Positions 25,438 through 36,988 of a stretch of 64,000 bases of DNA are shown here, piece after piece; the first letter of the stretch is position 1, and each line of letters opens with the position of its first letter. The notes beneath the pieces are model-generated. The model saw only the letters and a list, made by a program, of their open reading frames with translations. It did not search any database and had not been told where the DNA came from. The stretch comes from JAKZVK01 sp965248255. GTDB taxonomy: Bacteria > Acidobacteriota > Terriglobia > Bryobacterales > UBA6623. Position numbers and translations under genes: made by a program. The stretch covers positions 1,364,001 to 1,428,000 of the forward strand of contig CBDFIW010000003.1 in assembly GCA_965248255.1 (NCBI GenBank). Direction: 5' to 3'.

Positions 25438-26859
25438 ATGCTCCACAAATCCAAGCAGTGCCCCCCCATGACTCGAAACGTCTCCCGCCGCCAGTTCGGC
25501 TACACCGCCGCCGGTGGTGTAGCCGCCGCGGCACAGTTTGGTCTGACTTCGTGCGGATCGGATGCAGCCCGTCCTCGTCGCCTCGGTGAAGTTCCCAACA
25601 TCATCCTGGCGATGGCGGATGATCTCGGCTGGGGCGACACGGGTTACAACGGTCATCCGCAGCTTCGAACGCCGTATCTCGATGAGATGGCTCGTACCGG
25701 TCTGCGCTTCGACCGCTTCTACTCCGCGGCGCCGGTTTGCTCGCCCACGCGAGGCAGTTGCCTCACCGGACGGCATCCCTACCGCTACGGCATCTTCTCG
25801 GCCAATGCCGGCAACGGCGCATCGTTCTACCCCCTGCCCGAGGCGGAGGTTACTCTCGCCGAGGCCGTCAAGCCGCTCGGCTACGCCACCGGACACTTCG
25901 GCAAGTGGCATCTCGGTGACTTTGAAGGCGAGAAGAAATCGTCGCCCTCCGACCACGGCTTCGACGAATGGTTCTCGACGGTGCGCCGGGTCTCGACGTT
26001 CGACCCGGAAGGCTATTGGCACAATGGTGAGCCGGTGACGGACGTCCTTGAGGGCGACGACTCGGCGCTCATCGTCAGCCGGGCGCTCGACTTCATCAAG
26101 GGGGCCGTGGCCGAGCGGCACCCTTTTCTCACCGTGCTGTGGTTTCATACCCCACACCTGCCCGTCGTCTCGAAAGGCAACCACCAGATCATCTACAACG
26201 ACCACCCCGGCCAGACGTCGCACTACTGGGGGGCCATCAGCGCCATGGACGAGCAACTCGGCCGTCTGCGGCGTGAAATGCGGCGTATGGGGGTCGCTGA
26301 CAACACAATGCTGTGGTTCGCAAGCGACAACGGCCCCGAGGGTGCCGAACAGAGCACCGAGCGTCCCGGCTCGGCGGGTCCGTTTCGCGGACGCAAGCAC
26401 AGCCTGTTCGAGGGCGGCATCCGGGTACCGGGAATCCTCGAGTGGCCGGCGAAGATCACCGAGGCCGCCGCGACCGAGATTCCGGCGGGCACGTCCGACT
26501 ACTACCCGACGATTCTAGATGTTCTCGGCCTCCACCCCGAGATCCAACCGCGCCCCATCGACGGCTTCAGCCTACTGCCGCTCATCGAAGGCAGCATGAA
26601 CGAGCGACCGCACCCGATCGCCTTTGAAACCGACCGCCACCGCAATCGCACGCCGACGCTGGCGCTTATCGACAACCGCTACAAGCTGATCTCCAAGCTC
26701 GACAGGTCGGAAGACATGCTGTTCGACCTGATCGATGATCCCGGCGAAACGAGGAACCTGGTCCGTGACCAACCCCAACTTGCCGAGGCGATGCAGAAGC
26801 AACTAGCCGAGTGGAGAGCGTCATGCGGGGCGAGCCTGCGCGGAGATGACTATCGCTGA
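25438..26859 (+). CDS. Exported type I sulfatase
   Basis: 473 residues from ATG 25438, with GAAGG about ten bases upstream; ATG 25468 is the alternative. A twin-arginine motif (SRRQFGYTAAGG) precedes a possible lipobox (LTSC). The formylglycine site is C101 in CSPTRGSCLTGR (CxPxR). Metal ligands include the DD of MADDLGWGD and the ASDNG segment. It hydrolyses sulfate esters, probably of polysaccharides, in the periplasm. No maturase gene is nearby. Confidence 0.92.
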   Translation: MLHKSKQCPPMTRNVSRRQFGYTAAGGVAAAAQFGLTSCGSDAARPRRLGEVPNIILAMADDLGWGDTGYNGHPQLRTPYLDEMARTGLRFDRFYSAAPVCSPTRGSCLTGRHPYRYGIFSANAGNGASFYPLPEAEVTLAEAVKPLGYATGHFGKWHLGDFEGEKKSSPSDHGFDEWFSTVRRVSTFDPEGYWHNGEPVTDVLEGDDSALIVSRALDFIKGAVAERHPFLTVLWFHTPHLPVVSKGNHQIIYNDHPGQTSHYWGAISAMDEQLGRLRREMRRMGVADNTMLWFASDNGPEGAEQSTERPGSAGPFRGRKHSLFEGGIRVPGILEWPAKITEAAATEIPAGTSDYYPTILDVLGLHPEIQPRPIDGFSLLPLIEGSMNERPHPIAFETDRHRNRTPTLALIDNRYKLISKLDRSEDMLFDLIDDPGETRNLVRDQPQLAEAMQKQLAEWRASCGASLRGDDYR

Positions 26860-26921
26860 GTGGGTAGGGTCCGCAAGAATCTCACGGACCTCTCGGCCGC
26901 CGTCAGCCAGTCGGGCCGGCG

Positions 26922-27985
26922 TCAGTCCGTCCCGTAGTTGATCTCCAAGCGCCGGACCGCCCCGGCGGCCACCCACAACACCAACGCCGTTAGGCCCAGC
27001 AACCCTAGCACCGCGACCGCGGCCGATGGTGGCTCGGCCGGAGCCATCAGCAGGCGGATCAACAGCGGCGCCCCGGGATCGATTGGAGCGGGGACGGGGC
27101 AAAGCGCCTGCACATAGTGCAGCACGCTGAACTTCTGAAGAATCGACGGCAGCACGACGCTGATGTTTTCCCAAAACAGAATCACAATCGCGGGCACCAC
27201 CGGGTTGCGCAGTAGCAGTCCCGCGGCAAGAAAGACGCTCCCGTACCCGAGGCATCCCCACGCCGCGGCCACGGCGTACCAAAACAGGTGAGACGGCCCC
27301 TGATTCTGCCAGAAGGTGTTTACCTCCACGGCGTCCTGCGGCCACAGCATCATGCCGAAGCAAATCATCGATCCGGTTGTGAAAATGAGAACAGCCGCGA
27401 TCAGCCCGGCCAGGTATTTCCCGGCCAACAACACTTCGCGGCGAGCGGGCGCGAGAAACCAGTAGTGGAGGGTCTTGTCGAGCATCTCGCCGCGGAAGAG
27501 GTTCATAAAGATGCCCAAGCAGCCAAAGAAGATCGCCAGCCGCAAATAGAAGTACTGAAAGACGGCGGCGAACACACCGCGGTCTGTGTTGAGGTCAATC
27601 AGTGGCTTGCTTCGCTTGCGTTGCAGAATGCCGGCTTCAAACTGAAAGGTCCAGCGGTTCTTACCGTCGAAGTACTCCATCCTGCGCATGACCTTGTGTT
27701 CATCGTTCCTGCGCCAAGTGTAGGTACGATCCCTCAGCGGGTCCCCGGCACGCTGCAGCACTTCCTCGTCCGTGTCGCCTTCGCGAATCGCCTCCAGCAA
27801 CGAGGCATCTACCTCGCGCCCCAGCCAACGGCTTTGATCGATTTTGATCTGCACACCGTAGACAAAGAAGATGATCGTGGGAAACAGCGCCAGCAGATAC
27901 ACCCAGAAGCTGCGTTTGGAGAAGAACGCCCGCCGCAACTCGAGCCGCGTGATTGCCCACGCCTGCCGTGCGCGGGATGCGGTGG

Positions 27986-27989
<4 letters not shown>
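26922..27989 (-). CDS. ABC-2 type transporter permease (module B)
   Basis: 355 residues with one N-terminal helix (FWVYLLALFPTIIFFVYG), an extracytoplasmic domain of about 100 residues (YTWRRNDEHKVMRRMEYFDG region), and five further membrane segments. Its start overlaps the stop of the ATPase gene by four bases (27986-27989). It should form the membrane half of an exporter with the ATPase at 27986-28947. The substrate is unknown. Confidence 0.82.
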
Positions 27990-28943
<954 letters not shown>

Positions 28944-28947
<4 letters not shown>

Positions 28948-29804
28948 GAAGCGATCTCCACCGGCCGCAGCTTGCGCTCGAGCACCAAGGTCATCAGAGC
29001 GGCCATCGCTCCCATCGAGAGGAGGCACGTCGGCGCCCCGGGTCCCGGGATCGCTTCGGCGCCGAGCATGGAGCGCCAGATCTGATTCATCGCAAGAGCG
29101 GGGTTGAGAGCCGCCGCCCACTCGACCCGCAAGACCTGGTTCGTAAACTCAGCCGCCCCGGCGAGAACGAAGAACACTCCCACGACCAAAGCCCCCGCGA
29201 CCATGCGCCACCTGACCCACGCCGAGCTTGCCATCGCGATAAGACTCACCACGACGATCCACAGCAGGAACCCAACAAAGACCCCCACGCCGAGCATCCA
29301 ATTCCCGGCAAACCAGTTCCACCCGGCCATGCCGGACTGCAATGCGAACAGCACCAGGCCCGGAACCCAGGTCACCGGAGAAAGCACGCCGGCCAGCACC
29401 AACATCCGCGTGATCACATAGTCCGAACGTGATAGCGGACGGCTGAAGTAAAGCGCCAACCCGCCATTGGCGAGGTCCGGAGCGATCAAGCCCGGTCCGG
29501 CGAACGCCGCCAAAATCACCGCGAACGTCGCTTGGACGTTCATGAAGTTCACGAAGAACTCGCTGTCAATACTCAGAAAATCCGCCAGCTCCGGACCGAA
29601 TCCGGCCAGCAACTCGCTCTGATTCGACAGGTAGACGAAGGAAAGGCAGGACACCGGCCAGAACAGAGCAACCATGAAGATCTTCGAGATCAAGCGCTCT
29701 TGCATCAGCGCCTGCCAGGCGAACCTGGGCAGCCACGCCAAGCGCGTCCAACGCCCTGTGAGAGGGCCTTGGTATCGCTGATAGCCGCGTTTATGGACGG
29801 CCAT
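28944..29804 (-). CDS. ABC-2 type transporter permease (module A)
   Basis: 286 residues with six predicted membrane helices (for example IFMVALFWPVSCLSFVYL and MLGVGVFVGFLLWIVVVSLIAMA) and the ABC-2 motif LYFSRPLSRSDYVI that follows the second helix. Its start overlaps the end of the module A ATPase gene by 14 bp. It ends by overlapping the module B ATPase start by four bases. It lacks the large external domain seen in module B. Confidence 0.82.
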
Positions 29805-30789
29805 CGGTCGTCACCTCCACGGCGGCAGTTTCCACAGCGGCAGCTTCGCCGGGCGTGTGCTGCAAGTGGCCGACGGCCTTGAGGAAGATCTCCTCGAGCG
29901 TGTCCCGGCGATGCGTAAGGTGATGGACATCGAGCCCCTCGCGGGCGACCAGCTTCCAGATGACGTCCATCTCCACCGCCGGTGGCAACACGATCCGCCA
30001 GCGTCCGCTTCCCTCGGTGACGCCCTCGGCGTCGTGTTCGCGTAGCGCCTCGGCGAACCCCCCGTCGTCGCCCGAGACTTCGAGTTCGACGAAGCGCCGG
30101 TTGGCGCGACGCTCCTCTTCAAGGTTGGCGTGATGCACGATGCGGCCGTCTTTAAGGATGACCACCTCATCGCAGACCTCCTCGACATCACGCAACAGGT
30201 GCGAACACAGCACCACGCTCATGCCATGCTGCTCCTTCATTTCGCGCACCAGCTTCAACATGCGGGCTCGCGCGGCGGGGTCCAGGCCGTTGGTGGGTTC
30301 GTCGAGAATCACCAACTCCGGACCATGTAAGACCGCCTGCGCCAGCTTCGCCATCTGTTTCATCCCGAACGAATACGTTCCCAGCGCGCGATAGCGAGCC
30401 TCTCCGAGACCGACGTGAAACGGAACCTCGTGGGCCTTCTCGAGAGCAACGCGTGGCGGAAGACCCGAGACCTCACCCATCACGCGCAGAAAACGAACGG
30501 CGGTCATGTCCGCGACGAAGGCATCGTTCTCGGGCATGTAGCCGAGCCGGCCCTTCACGTCGTGGCTTTGCGAATGGCAGTCGAAACCCAAGACGCGAGC
30601 CGACCCGGCCGAGGCCCGATGAAAGCCGAGCAGCGCGCGAATCAAGGTTGACTTCCCCGCCCCATTCGGGCCCAGTAGTCCAATCGCCTTGCCCGCTCCG
30701 GCAACGCCCAGGTCGCAGGAGATGTCTGTGAGAATCTCCCGCCTCCCGAGATTCACGCTCAGGTGCTCGAGTGTGATGACCGGTATCAT
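29791..30789 (-). CDS. ABC transporter ATP-binding protein (module A)
   Basis: 332 residues from ATG 30789 (MIPVITLEHLSVNLG). A longer upstream reading runs into the preceding gene. Walker A is GLLGPNGAGKSTLIRALLG, the signature region is SFGMKQMAKLAQAVLHG and Walker B is LVILDEPTNGLD. The glutamine loop and H-switch (LCSHLL) are intact. It is the first gene of a four-gene overlapping exporter operon, 10 bp after the decayed anti-sigma gene. Confidence 0.92.
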   Translation of the reverse strand: MIPVITLEHLSVNLGRREILTDISCDLGVAGAGKAIGLLGPNGAGKSTLIRALLGFHRASAGSARVLGFDCHSQSHDVKGRLGYMPENDAFVADMTAVRFLRVMGEVSGLPPRVALEKAHEVPFHVGLGEARYRALGTYSFGMKQMAKLAQAVLHGPELVILDEPTNGLDPAARARMLKLVREMKEQHGMSVVLCSHLLRDVEEVCDEVVILKDGRIVHHANLEEERRANRRFVELEVSGDDGGFAEALREHDAEGVTEGSGRWRIVLPPAVEMDVIWKLVAREGLDVHHLTHRRDTLEEIFLKAVGHLQHTPGEAAAVETAAVEVTTDGRP

Positions 30790-30799
30790 GACCGCGGCG

Positions 30800-33326
30800 C
30801 TACAAACGCTCGGCTTGCTGTAAGCCGCTTCCACCCTGATCGGCGCCCTGGCTGGCACCTTGGTCGGCGCCCTGGTTGAGATGGACGCTGCCGCCAACCA
30901 ACAGAGCATCCAGCAGCCAACTCGTTAATCGGGTACGGCTCGCGGCACGGATTTGTTCCGCGCCCCCATCCACGACGACAAGCACGGGCTCTCGGCTGCC
31001 CAACAATCTTTCGATCGCCGGGCTCGGGACCAGCGAAGCAAGGTCTGCTAAGACTCCGTTGGTATTGAACCAGAAGAACCCCGAGTGGTGCAGGCTCGAC
31101 ATGGCCGGAAAGCGTTGCTGGAAGCCGGCGGTGTGAATCAGCGGCGAGCCCGACTCGCGAATCGCGATGGCCCGCGCGGCCACCGCCCGATCCGTCGAAG
31201 CAATCAGGTAGCCGCGGTCGTAGATCCAATGAAGAGCCACTGAGGCCGAACCGGCCGATATCGATTGCCAGTCACGGCCGTTAACCGTTTCCCGTGACAG
31301 GATCAGCTCAGTTTGGTCCGGGTCTAGGTTGGCGTTGTACGACTCGACCAACCGGCGCGCCGTTTCATCCAGGGCGCCCGGGTTGACCGCTTCGAAGGCA
31401 ACCACCCAGCCCGGCACGGGTACCGAAGGACGTTCGACAGCGAACGTAACGTCCGTGCCGAGCGAGTCCGCGATGTCGAGACCGATGTTGACGCCCGTCT
31501 CCGCCTCGAACTTCCGCAACTCTTCGGTGAACTCGCTATCTTCGCCCACCGCGGAAAGGATCTCGTCGAAAGCTTGGCGCGCATCGCGAACGGACGCTGA
31601 AGCCACAACGACCGCTTCGCTCGAAACATACTCCGCCGAGCCGGCCGGCCCCGCGGATGCAAGCCACGAAGCCATCCCGGTGCGCGACCCGCGGAAGGAA
31701 AGCGTCGCTTCATTCCCCCGAGTGTTGCCATCCGAACGCTACTCGAAAAACAGATAGCTCATCGAGGAAACTCCAAGAATCTCGGCTTCCTCGCCGATTC
31801 CATGCACGTCCGAGCCGAGCGTGGCGACATCGATGCCGGCGAGCCAGCCCACACCGCCTTCGTAGCGGCCGGCGATCACCGCAGCAAAAGGCGAAGACGC
31901 CCCGCCGCCGAGGGTCGCGGACATCGCGGCGAGGTGCTCGGCGCTGTCAGAGATCAGCAGCAGACTATCCCCGATCTGGTGGTGAATCTCCTCTTCGCCG
32001 GCGACATTGCTGATCGCCTGCCGCAGATTGTCCTCACGCCCCGCTTGCACCTCCGCCAACAACAGCGGAATCGCCTCGCTCGTTGCCGCGGGATCGGTGT
32101 CCGAAGCAAACACGCAGACCACCTCCTCGCCCAGCAGCGAGGTGATCGCCTGGATGCGATCGAGCGTACCCCTCAACTCCTGGCCGTGCTCGGAAGACCA
32201 CCACTCATCGAGCTCCGCGCTATCACGCGTGCGTCGCTTCACAAGCGAAAGGGCCTCGCGGATCGTGCCATTCAGATTGGGAATGGCGAAATAGACTTGG
32301 ACGCCGCTGGGAAGGTAGGGCAGCAGCCGTGCTTCGGTGCGCAGCGCCGGCCCGGGCATCTCGGCCAGGTCTTCCTCAATCTGAATGAACTCGGCCAGCA
32401 ACGCGAAATACTTTTCCGAGTCGGCAGTCCAGGAGATCGCTTGCTCGATACCGACCGCATCGAGGGCCGCATGAGAAGCCGCCTGGTCCCCGGCCCCGAG
32501 CACGCTCGTCGAGCCCGGCTGCGAAACCTCGACCGAGCCCTCGACGACCGAAACCAGCGAGCCGGCCGTTGCACTCGATACAGCGAACACTGTCCCTCTC
32601 ACCGAGGCAATCGAATCGCGGGTCACCACACGCAGACGGCCCTGTCGCTGCTCCGCCGCTTCGACCAACACATCGCCGTAGCCAAGTCGAACGGTTTGGC
32701 CGCTCCAAGCCGCATGGACAGAAAGCTCGGTCCGCTGATTCAATTCGACCCGCGAGCCGTCGGCCAGTGCAAGCGTTGCGCGCGCACCCGCGGGAGTGCG
32801 CACAACGTCATCTTCGAACAGCTCGGCGCCGGGCGTCAGCGTGCCCTGGGGGAGCCGGTAGGCTTCGCCCGAAACAGAAACGACCGTGGCTCGCGGACCT
32901 GACGGGGCCAGCGCGCTGTCGATCGCATCACGCCCGAGATACAGCGCTGCCAAGACGACACCGGCGGCGACGGCCCACCGCGTCCAGCCGGACTATCGTG
33001 AGCCTAGGTGTTGCGGCATCGCGACCACCCGCGCCTTGCCCTCCGCTTCGACGCCGTGTGTTGCTCCGCCACCGTCGCCTCTCTTTGGCTACCGCTTGGC
33101 GGCACCCAGGGCAACGCCCAAGATGATCCTCGATCAAAAGGCGCCGTGACTCCAACAGCCCGCCCTCGAGGTAGGCCGCAAAGTCCGGCTGGAATTCGGC
33201 ACACGCGAGCGAGCCCATATCCGTCAAGCGCTGCCAAACCCGCTCACGCGCCCCTGATCTCTGTTCGGACGGGACGTTCTCTTCCCGCATCTCCTTCAGC
33301 AATTGATCAAAGTTCTCTTCTGTCAT
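30800..33326 (-). pseudogene. Anti-sigma/FecR-domain membrane protein, disrupted by one frameshift and two TAG stops
   Basis: Reconstructed as one protein: an N-terminal zinc-finger anti-sigma domain (CAEFQPDFAAYLEGG then HLGRCPGC), a membrane helix (RWAVAAGVVLAALYL), a FecR domain (VVSVSGEAYRLPQG, VRGTVFAVSS), and a long C-terminal region. ATG 33326 has AAGGAG eight bases upstream. A one-base insertion near the TTT at 33084-33086 shifts the frame. In-frame TAG codons sit at 32995-32993 and 31741-31739. The frame after the second stop stays open to 30800 (RSDGNTRGNEATLSFRGSR). TAG ends other genes here normally, so recoding is unlikely. Real decay is the best reading. Confidence 0.75.
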
Positions 33327-33351
33327 CGCGTCGCTCCTTCTACAGATTCCC

Positions 33352-33887
33352 TCAACGGCTCAGTTCCTTCCGCAGGATGGCTCGAATACGGTGGAGGCGG
33401 CTGGCAACCGTTCCGCGCCCAAGGTGCATCAGGCCGGCCAACTCATCGTAGGAGTAGCCTTCCAGGTAACAGAGGACGAATAGCTCCGCATCCGCCGCTG
33501 GAATCTTGGCCAAAGCCCGCCGCTGCCCCCCTCTTTCAGCAGCACCGGGCTCTGCTGGACGCCACTCTGGGGAGCGCGATAGTCGCGGCCCTCCTCGATC
33601 TCGACCCGAGGCAACACAGCGTTGCGGCGCAACAGATCAATCGACGCATTCGTAGCGGCGCGGCGCAGGTAGCCCTCGGGAGATCTCTCGGGGTCGACCA
33701 CGAGCCGGTTTTCAAAGATCCGCAGAAACACGTTCTGCAACACATCTTCCGCGTCCGCCGGTTCGCCCGTCACCCGAAGCGCGGTGCGATACACGCTCTC
33801 GGCGTAACGCTCGTAGAGGTCCCGAAATCCCTGTGTGAGAGTCACCGCAAACGGCTCGGCCGCCATCGCCACGCTAGCTATTTCCAT
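33352..33887 (-). CDS. Sigma-70 family (ECF) RNA polymerase sigma factor, frameshifted
   Basis: Region 2 is clear (YERYAESVYRTALRVTGEPADAEDVLQNVFLRIF), then a linker with YLRRAATNASID. Region 4 continues in another frame to a stop at 33352 (LCYLEGYSYDELAGLMHLG, then TVASRLHRIRAIL). A missing G in the six-base run at 33526-33531 explains the shift. The start is uncertain: ATG 33887 is plausible, while ATG 33896 and GTG 33902 are alternatives. It lies immediately upstream of its presumed anti-sigma gene, also broken. Confidence 0.8.
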
Positions 33888-33991
33888 TGTGACCATCCTC
33901 ACTGGCTATACGCAGCGCGAGGCAAGTTTATTCGGTGGTCGTAAAATTCAACGCGGCCCACTGTTTGCTTGTGCAGTCACGGGCGTGAAGC

Positions 33992-34018
33992 CTAGGGGCA
34001 CGGCATGCCGTGCCCGCG
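33992..34018. repeat. Short perfect palindrome in the sigma/PSCyt intergenic gap
   Basis: A 20-bp perfect palindrome (GGGCACGGCATGCCGTGCCC) lies in the 240-bp gap between the sigma factor and the PSCyt gene. A related half, CGGAGTGCCGTGCCC, appears near 57180. It belongs with the other dispersed palindromes rather than with a known regulator. Confidence 0.5.
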
Positions 34019-34100
34019 CCACGAATCGCATCCGAACCCGCCTGCTCAACGGACGAATCCGGGACTCGCTCGTCTTCGCTTCATGCCGGCGGTGCGGCTT

Positions 34101-34106
34101 TATAAT
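34101..34106 (+). promoter_or_regulatory. Perfect -10 hexamer upstream of the PSCyt/DUF1553 gene
   Basis: TATAAT lies 40 bp upstream of the chosen ATG 34147. No convincing -35 hexamer is seen at the right distance. An exact TATAAT is rare enough in this high-GC sequence to be worth noting, and it argues against the longer in-frame starts upstream. Confidence 0.35.
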
Positions 34107-34146
34107 GGAGGGCGATGAGTACCGGTTGTCCGCTCAGCCACCCCCG

Positions 34147-36741
34147 ATGAGAAGCTTTCCGATCCTCCTAGGCCTTACCCTGCTTTTCGCAGGCAGCCCC
34201 GAGGTTCGCGCCGCCGAGGGCGCCGAACTGCCTCCGGCTCGGTCCGCGCCCATCACGTACAAGCGCGACGTCGAGCCGATCCTTCATAAGAACTGCTACG
34301 TCTGCCACGGGCCGTCGCAACAAATGAATGGGTTGAGGCTCGACCGCCGGGCCGATGCTCTCAAGGGCGGGTACTCGGGCCAGGCCATCCTGCCGGGCGA
34401 CAGCGCCAGCAGCGCGCTGATCCACCGGGTGGCGAGCGACAAAGACGACTTCAAAATGCCGCTTGCCGGGCCGGCCCTGTCGACACGCGAGATCGCTACC
34501 CTGCGTGCCTGGATCGATCAAGGGGCGCGATGGCCCGAAGGTGACACCGCCATCGTCAAGAAAGCTGATCCGTCGAAAAGAGAATCGCTGTGGTCCTTCC
34601 AAAGAATCGAGCGGCCCGCGGAGCCGGAAATCAGCAACACCGCCTGGGTGCGCAGCCCCATCGATGCTTTCGTTCTCGCCAGGCTCGAAGCCGAAGGGAT
34701 CAAACCCTCCGGCGACGCCGGTAAGATTACGCTTCTTCGCCGTCTGAGCTTCGACGTCATCGGGCTACCCCCGACGCCCGACGAAGCCACGGCCTTCCTC
34801 GGCGACGATACGGCCGGAGCCTACGAGCGGCTTGTCGATCACCTCCTCAAGTCGCCGCACTATGGCGAAAAGTGGGCGCGGCATTGGCTCGATCTCGCGC
34901 GCTACGCCGATAGCGACGGCTACGAGAAAGACCTCGACCGGCCCTACGCCTGGCGCTGGCGGCACTGGGTCATCGATGCGCTCAACCGCGACATGCCGTT
35001 CGATGAGTTCACGATCGCGCAGATCGCGGGCGATCTGTTGCCCGACGCCGCCATCGAACAGCGCGTGGCGACGGGCTTCCACCGCAACGCTTTGAAGAAC
35101 CGGGAAGCCGGCGTCAAACGCGCCGAAGCGCGCTTCGAGGAAGTCATCGACCGCACCAACACCGTGGGCACGGTCTGGCTGGGCCTCACCGTCGGCTGCG
35201 CGCAATGCCACGATCACAAGTACGATCCGATCAGCCAGAAGGAGTACTACCAGCTATTCGCGTTTTTCAACAGTGCAGAGGAAGCGTCGATCCCTGCGCC
35301 CTTGCCGGGCGAGATGGGACCGTACCTCCGGGCCGTCCCCTCGTATCGAAAGCAGCGCGACGCTCTTCTTGAAGAATTCAAGATCGCTTGCTTGCAGGCG
35401 AAGTGGGAAGAGAAGATCCGCCATGCCATGGACCATCCTGGCGAGAACACTGACTGGGACTTTCAGGTCACGGCGATGCGCGCCACGCTCGACACCGCCG
35501 ACCGGCGTCTGAAGACGCCCATCGAAAAACGCACGCAGTATGAAGCGGACATCGTAATTGACTACTTCGTTCGCCGCTACGGACCCGAACTTGCCAAAGA
35601 CGACTGCGCGGTCGAGGCTCTCAAAGAGCTGGGGCGAAAACTGGGCGAGAGCAAGGAGCCGGTTCCGTTTCTCACGCGGGCGTACACGCTCGCGCCCAGC
35701 CGAGAGCCCGTGACGACCCATGTCGCGCTTCGAGGCGATTGGCGGCGCCCGGGCATGGCAGTGACGTCGACGACGCCGGCGTTCCTGCCCGCCTTCCCGG
35801 GGGGCGACGACCCGGCGCGGCTTCGCCTGGCCCGCTGGCTGGTGGAAAAGAGCAACCCCCTGACTGCGCGAGTGACCGTGAACCGCATCTGGCAGGAGCT
35901 TTTCGGCCGCGGCCTCGTGCGCACCTCCGACGACTTCGGTACGCGGGGTGAACCGCCGACTCATCCCAAGCTGCTCGACTGGTTGGCTGCGGAGTTCATG
36001 GAGCAGGGTTGGAGCATGAAGCGGCTGCACAAGACGATCCTCATGTCGTCGACGTACCGGCAGTCGTCCGATGTTCGGGCCGACGTTGCCGAGCGCGATC
36101 CCGGCAACACGCTCTTGGCGCGGCAAGCGCGGTTGCGGCTGACGGCCGAGAACATCCGCGACGCGGCGCTGTCAGCAAGCGGCTTGCTTTATCCCAAGGT
36201 CGGCGGCCAGAGCATCCGGCCCGTACAGCCCGAGGGTGTCTCGAAGGTCACCTACGGACGCTCGACATGGCAGGTGAGCGAAGGCAAGGAGCGTTACCGG
36301 CGCGGCCTCTACGTTCACTACAAGAGGACCTCGCCCTACCCGATGCTGGCCAACTTCGACGAGCCCAACTCAACCGTCAGCGCGACCCAACGGAGCCGCT
36401 CGAACACGCCGCTGCAAGCGCTCAATCTGTTGAACGACCCTGTGTTCTTTGAGGCGGCCCAGGCGTTGGCGGTCCGGGTTTTACGGGAAGCGAAGCCCAC
36501 TTGGAACGATCGCCTCGACTACACCTACCGCCTCTGCTTGGCACGCCGGCCCGACAGCAACGAGCGCGACCGCCTCGCGACCTATTTCGAGGAACAGAAG
36601 ACGATCTTCGAGCAGGACCGCAAAGCTGTTGAGATGGCGACACCCGGGGGTCTCTCGAGCGTCGATCCGGTTGAGGTGGCAGCCTGGGTGAGCGTAAGCC
36701 GCGGCCTCATGAACCTGGACGAGTTCATCACCAGGGAGTAA
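34147..36741 (+). CDS. PSCyt1/PSCyt2/PSD1 domain protein (DUF1549-DUF1553)
   Basis: 864 residues from ATG 34147, which opens a signal peptide (MRSFPILLGLTLLFAGSPEVRA). A planctomycete cytochrome-C domain follows with haem motif CYVCHG. The DUF1549 domain (SPIDAFVLARLEAEGI) carries a second CxxCH motif, CAQCHDHKYDP, and DUF1553 (NPLTARVTVNRIWQELFGRGLV) closes the protein. These proteins are nearly always paired with a DUF1501 protein, as here at 37312. They are exported and probably act on polysaccharides or as redox partners. The function of the family is not established. Confidence 0.9.
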   Translation: MRSFPILLGLTLLFAGSPEVRAAEGAELPPARSAPITYKRDVEPILHKNCYVCHGPSQQMNGLRLDRRADALKGGYSGQAILPGDSASSALIHRVASDKDDFKMPLAGPALSTREIATLRAWIDQGARWPEGDTAIVKKADPSKRESLWSFQRIERPAEPEISNTAWVRSPIDAFVLARLEAEGIKPSGDAGKITLLRRLSFDVIGLPPTPDEATAFLGDDTAGAYERLVDHLLKSPHYGEKWARHWLDLARYADSDGYEKDLDRPYAWRWRHWVIDALNRDMPFDEFTIAQIAGDLLPDAAIEQRVATGFHRNALKNREAGVKRAEARFEEVIDRTNTVGTVWLGLTVGCAQCHDHKYDPISQKEYYQLFAFFNSAEEASIPAPLPGEMGPYLRAVPSYRKQRDALLEEFKIACLQAKWEEKIRHAMDHPGENTDWDFQVTAMRATLDTADRRLKTPIEKRTQYEADIVIDYFVRRYGPELAKDDCAVEALKELGRKLGESKEPVPFLTRAYTLAPSREPVTTHVALRGDWRRPGMAVTSTTPAFLPAFPGGDDPARLRLARWLVEKSNPLTARVTVNRIWQELFGRGLVRTSDDFGTRGEPPTHPKLLDWLAAEFMEQGWSMKRLHKTILMSSTYRQSSDVRADVAERDPGNTLLARQARLRLTAENIRDAALSASGLLYPKVGGQSIRPVQPEGVSKVTYGRSTWQVSEGKERYRRGLYVHYKRTSPYPMLANFDEPNSTVSATQRSRSNTPLQALNLLNDPVFFEAAQALAVRVLREAKPTWNDRLDYTYRLCLARRPDSNERDRLATYFEEQKTIFEQDRKAVEMATPGGLSSVDPVEVAAWVSVSRGLMNLDEFITRE

Positions 36742-36793
36742 TCAAGACTCCGAGGAGGTAGGGAGGTACACTCAAATCAGGACCGAAACGGAG

Positions 36794-36988
36794 ATGACCA
36801 CTGAGAAAGCAATAGCCGGCGAGCTACAGGACCTGTCGGAGGCGAAACTTAGAGAGGTTCTGGAGTTCGTCCGGCGCCTGAAATCAGCAGGCGAAGACAG
36901 TGCCTTCGAGTGTGCCCTGGCAAGCGAGGCGGTTCTGGCAAAGGATTGGCTCAGCCCGGAAGAAGACGAGGCTTGGAGAGATTTATAA
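36794..36988 (+). CDS. Small antitoxin-like protein
   Basis: 64 residues, acidic and helical (ELQDLSEAKLREVLEFVRRLK, then WLSPEEDEAWRDL). It resembles DUF2281-type antitoxins. The stop overlaps the start of the MazF-like gene by 16 bp. The role as antitoxin rests on this pairing. Confidence 0.65.
   Translation: MTTEKAIAGELQDLSEAKLREVLEFVRRLKSAGEDSAFECALASEAVLAKDWLSPEEDEAWRDL

Noticed and set aside
33992..34011. Operator site for a known regulator
   Set aside because: The palindrome resembles other dispersed GC-rich palindromes in the window and matches no consensus I recognise.
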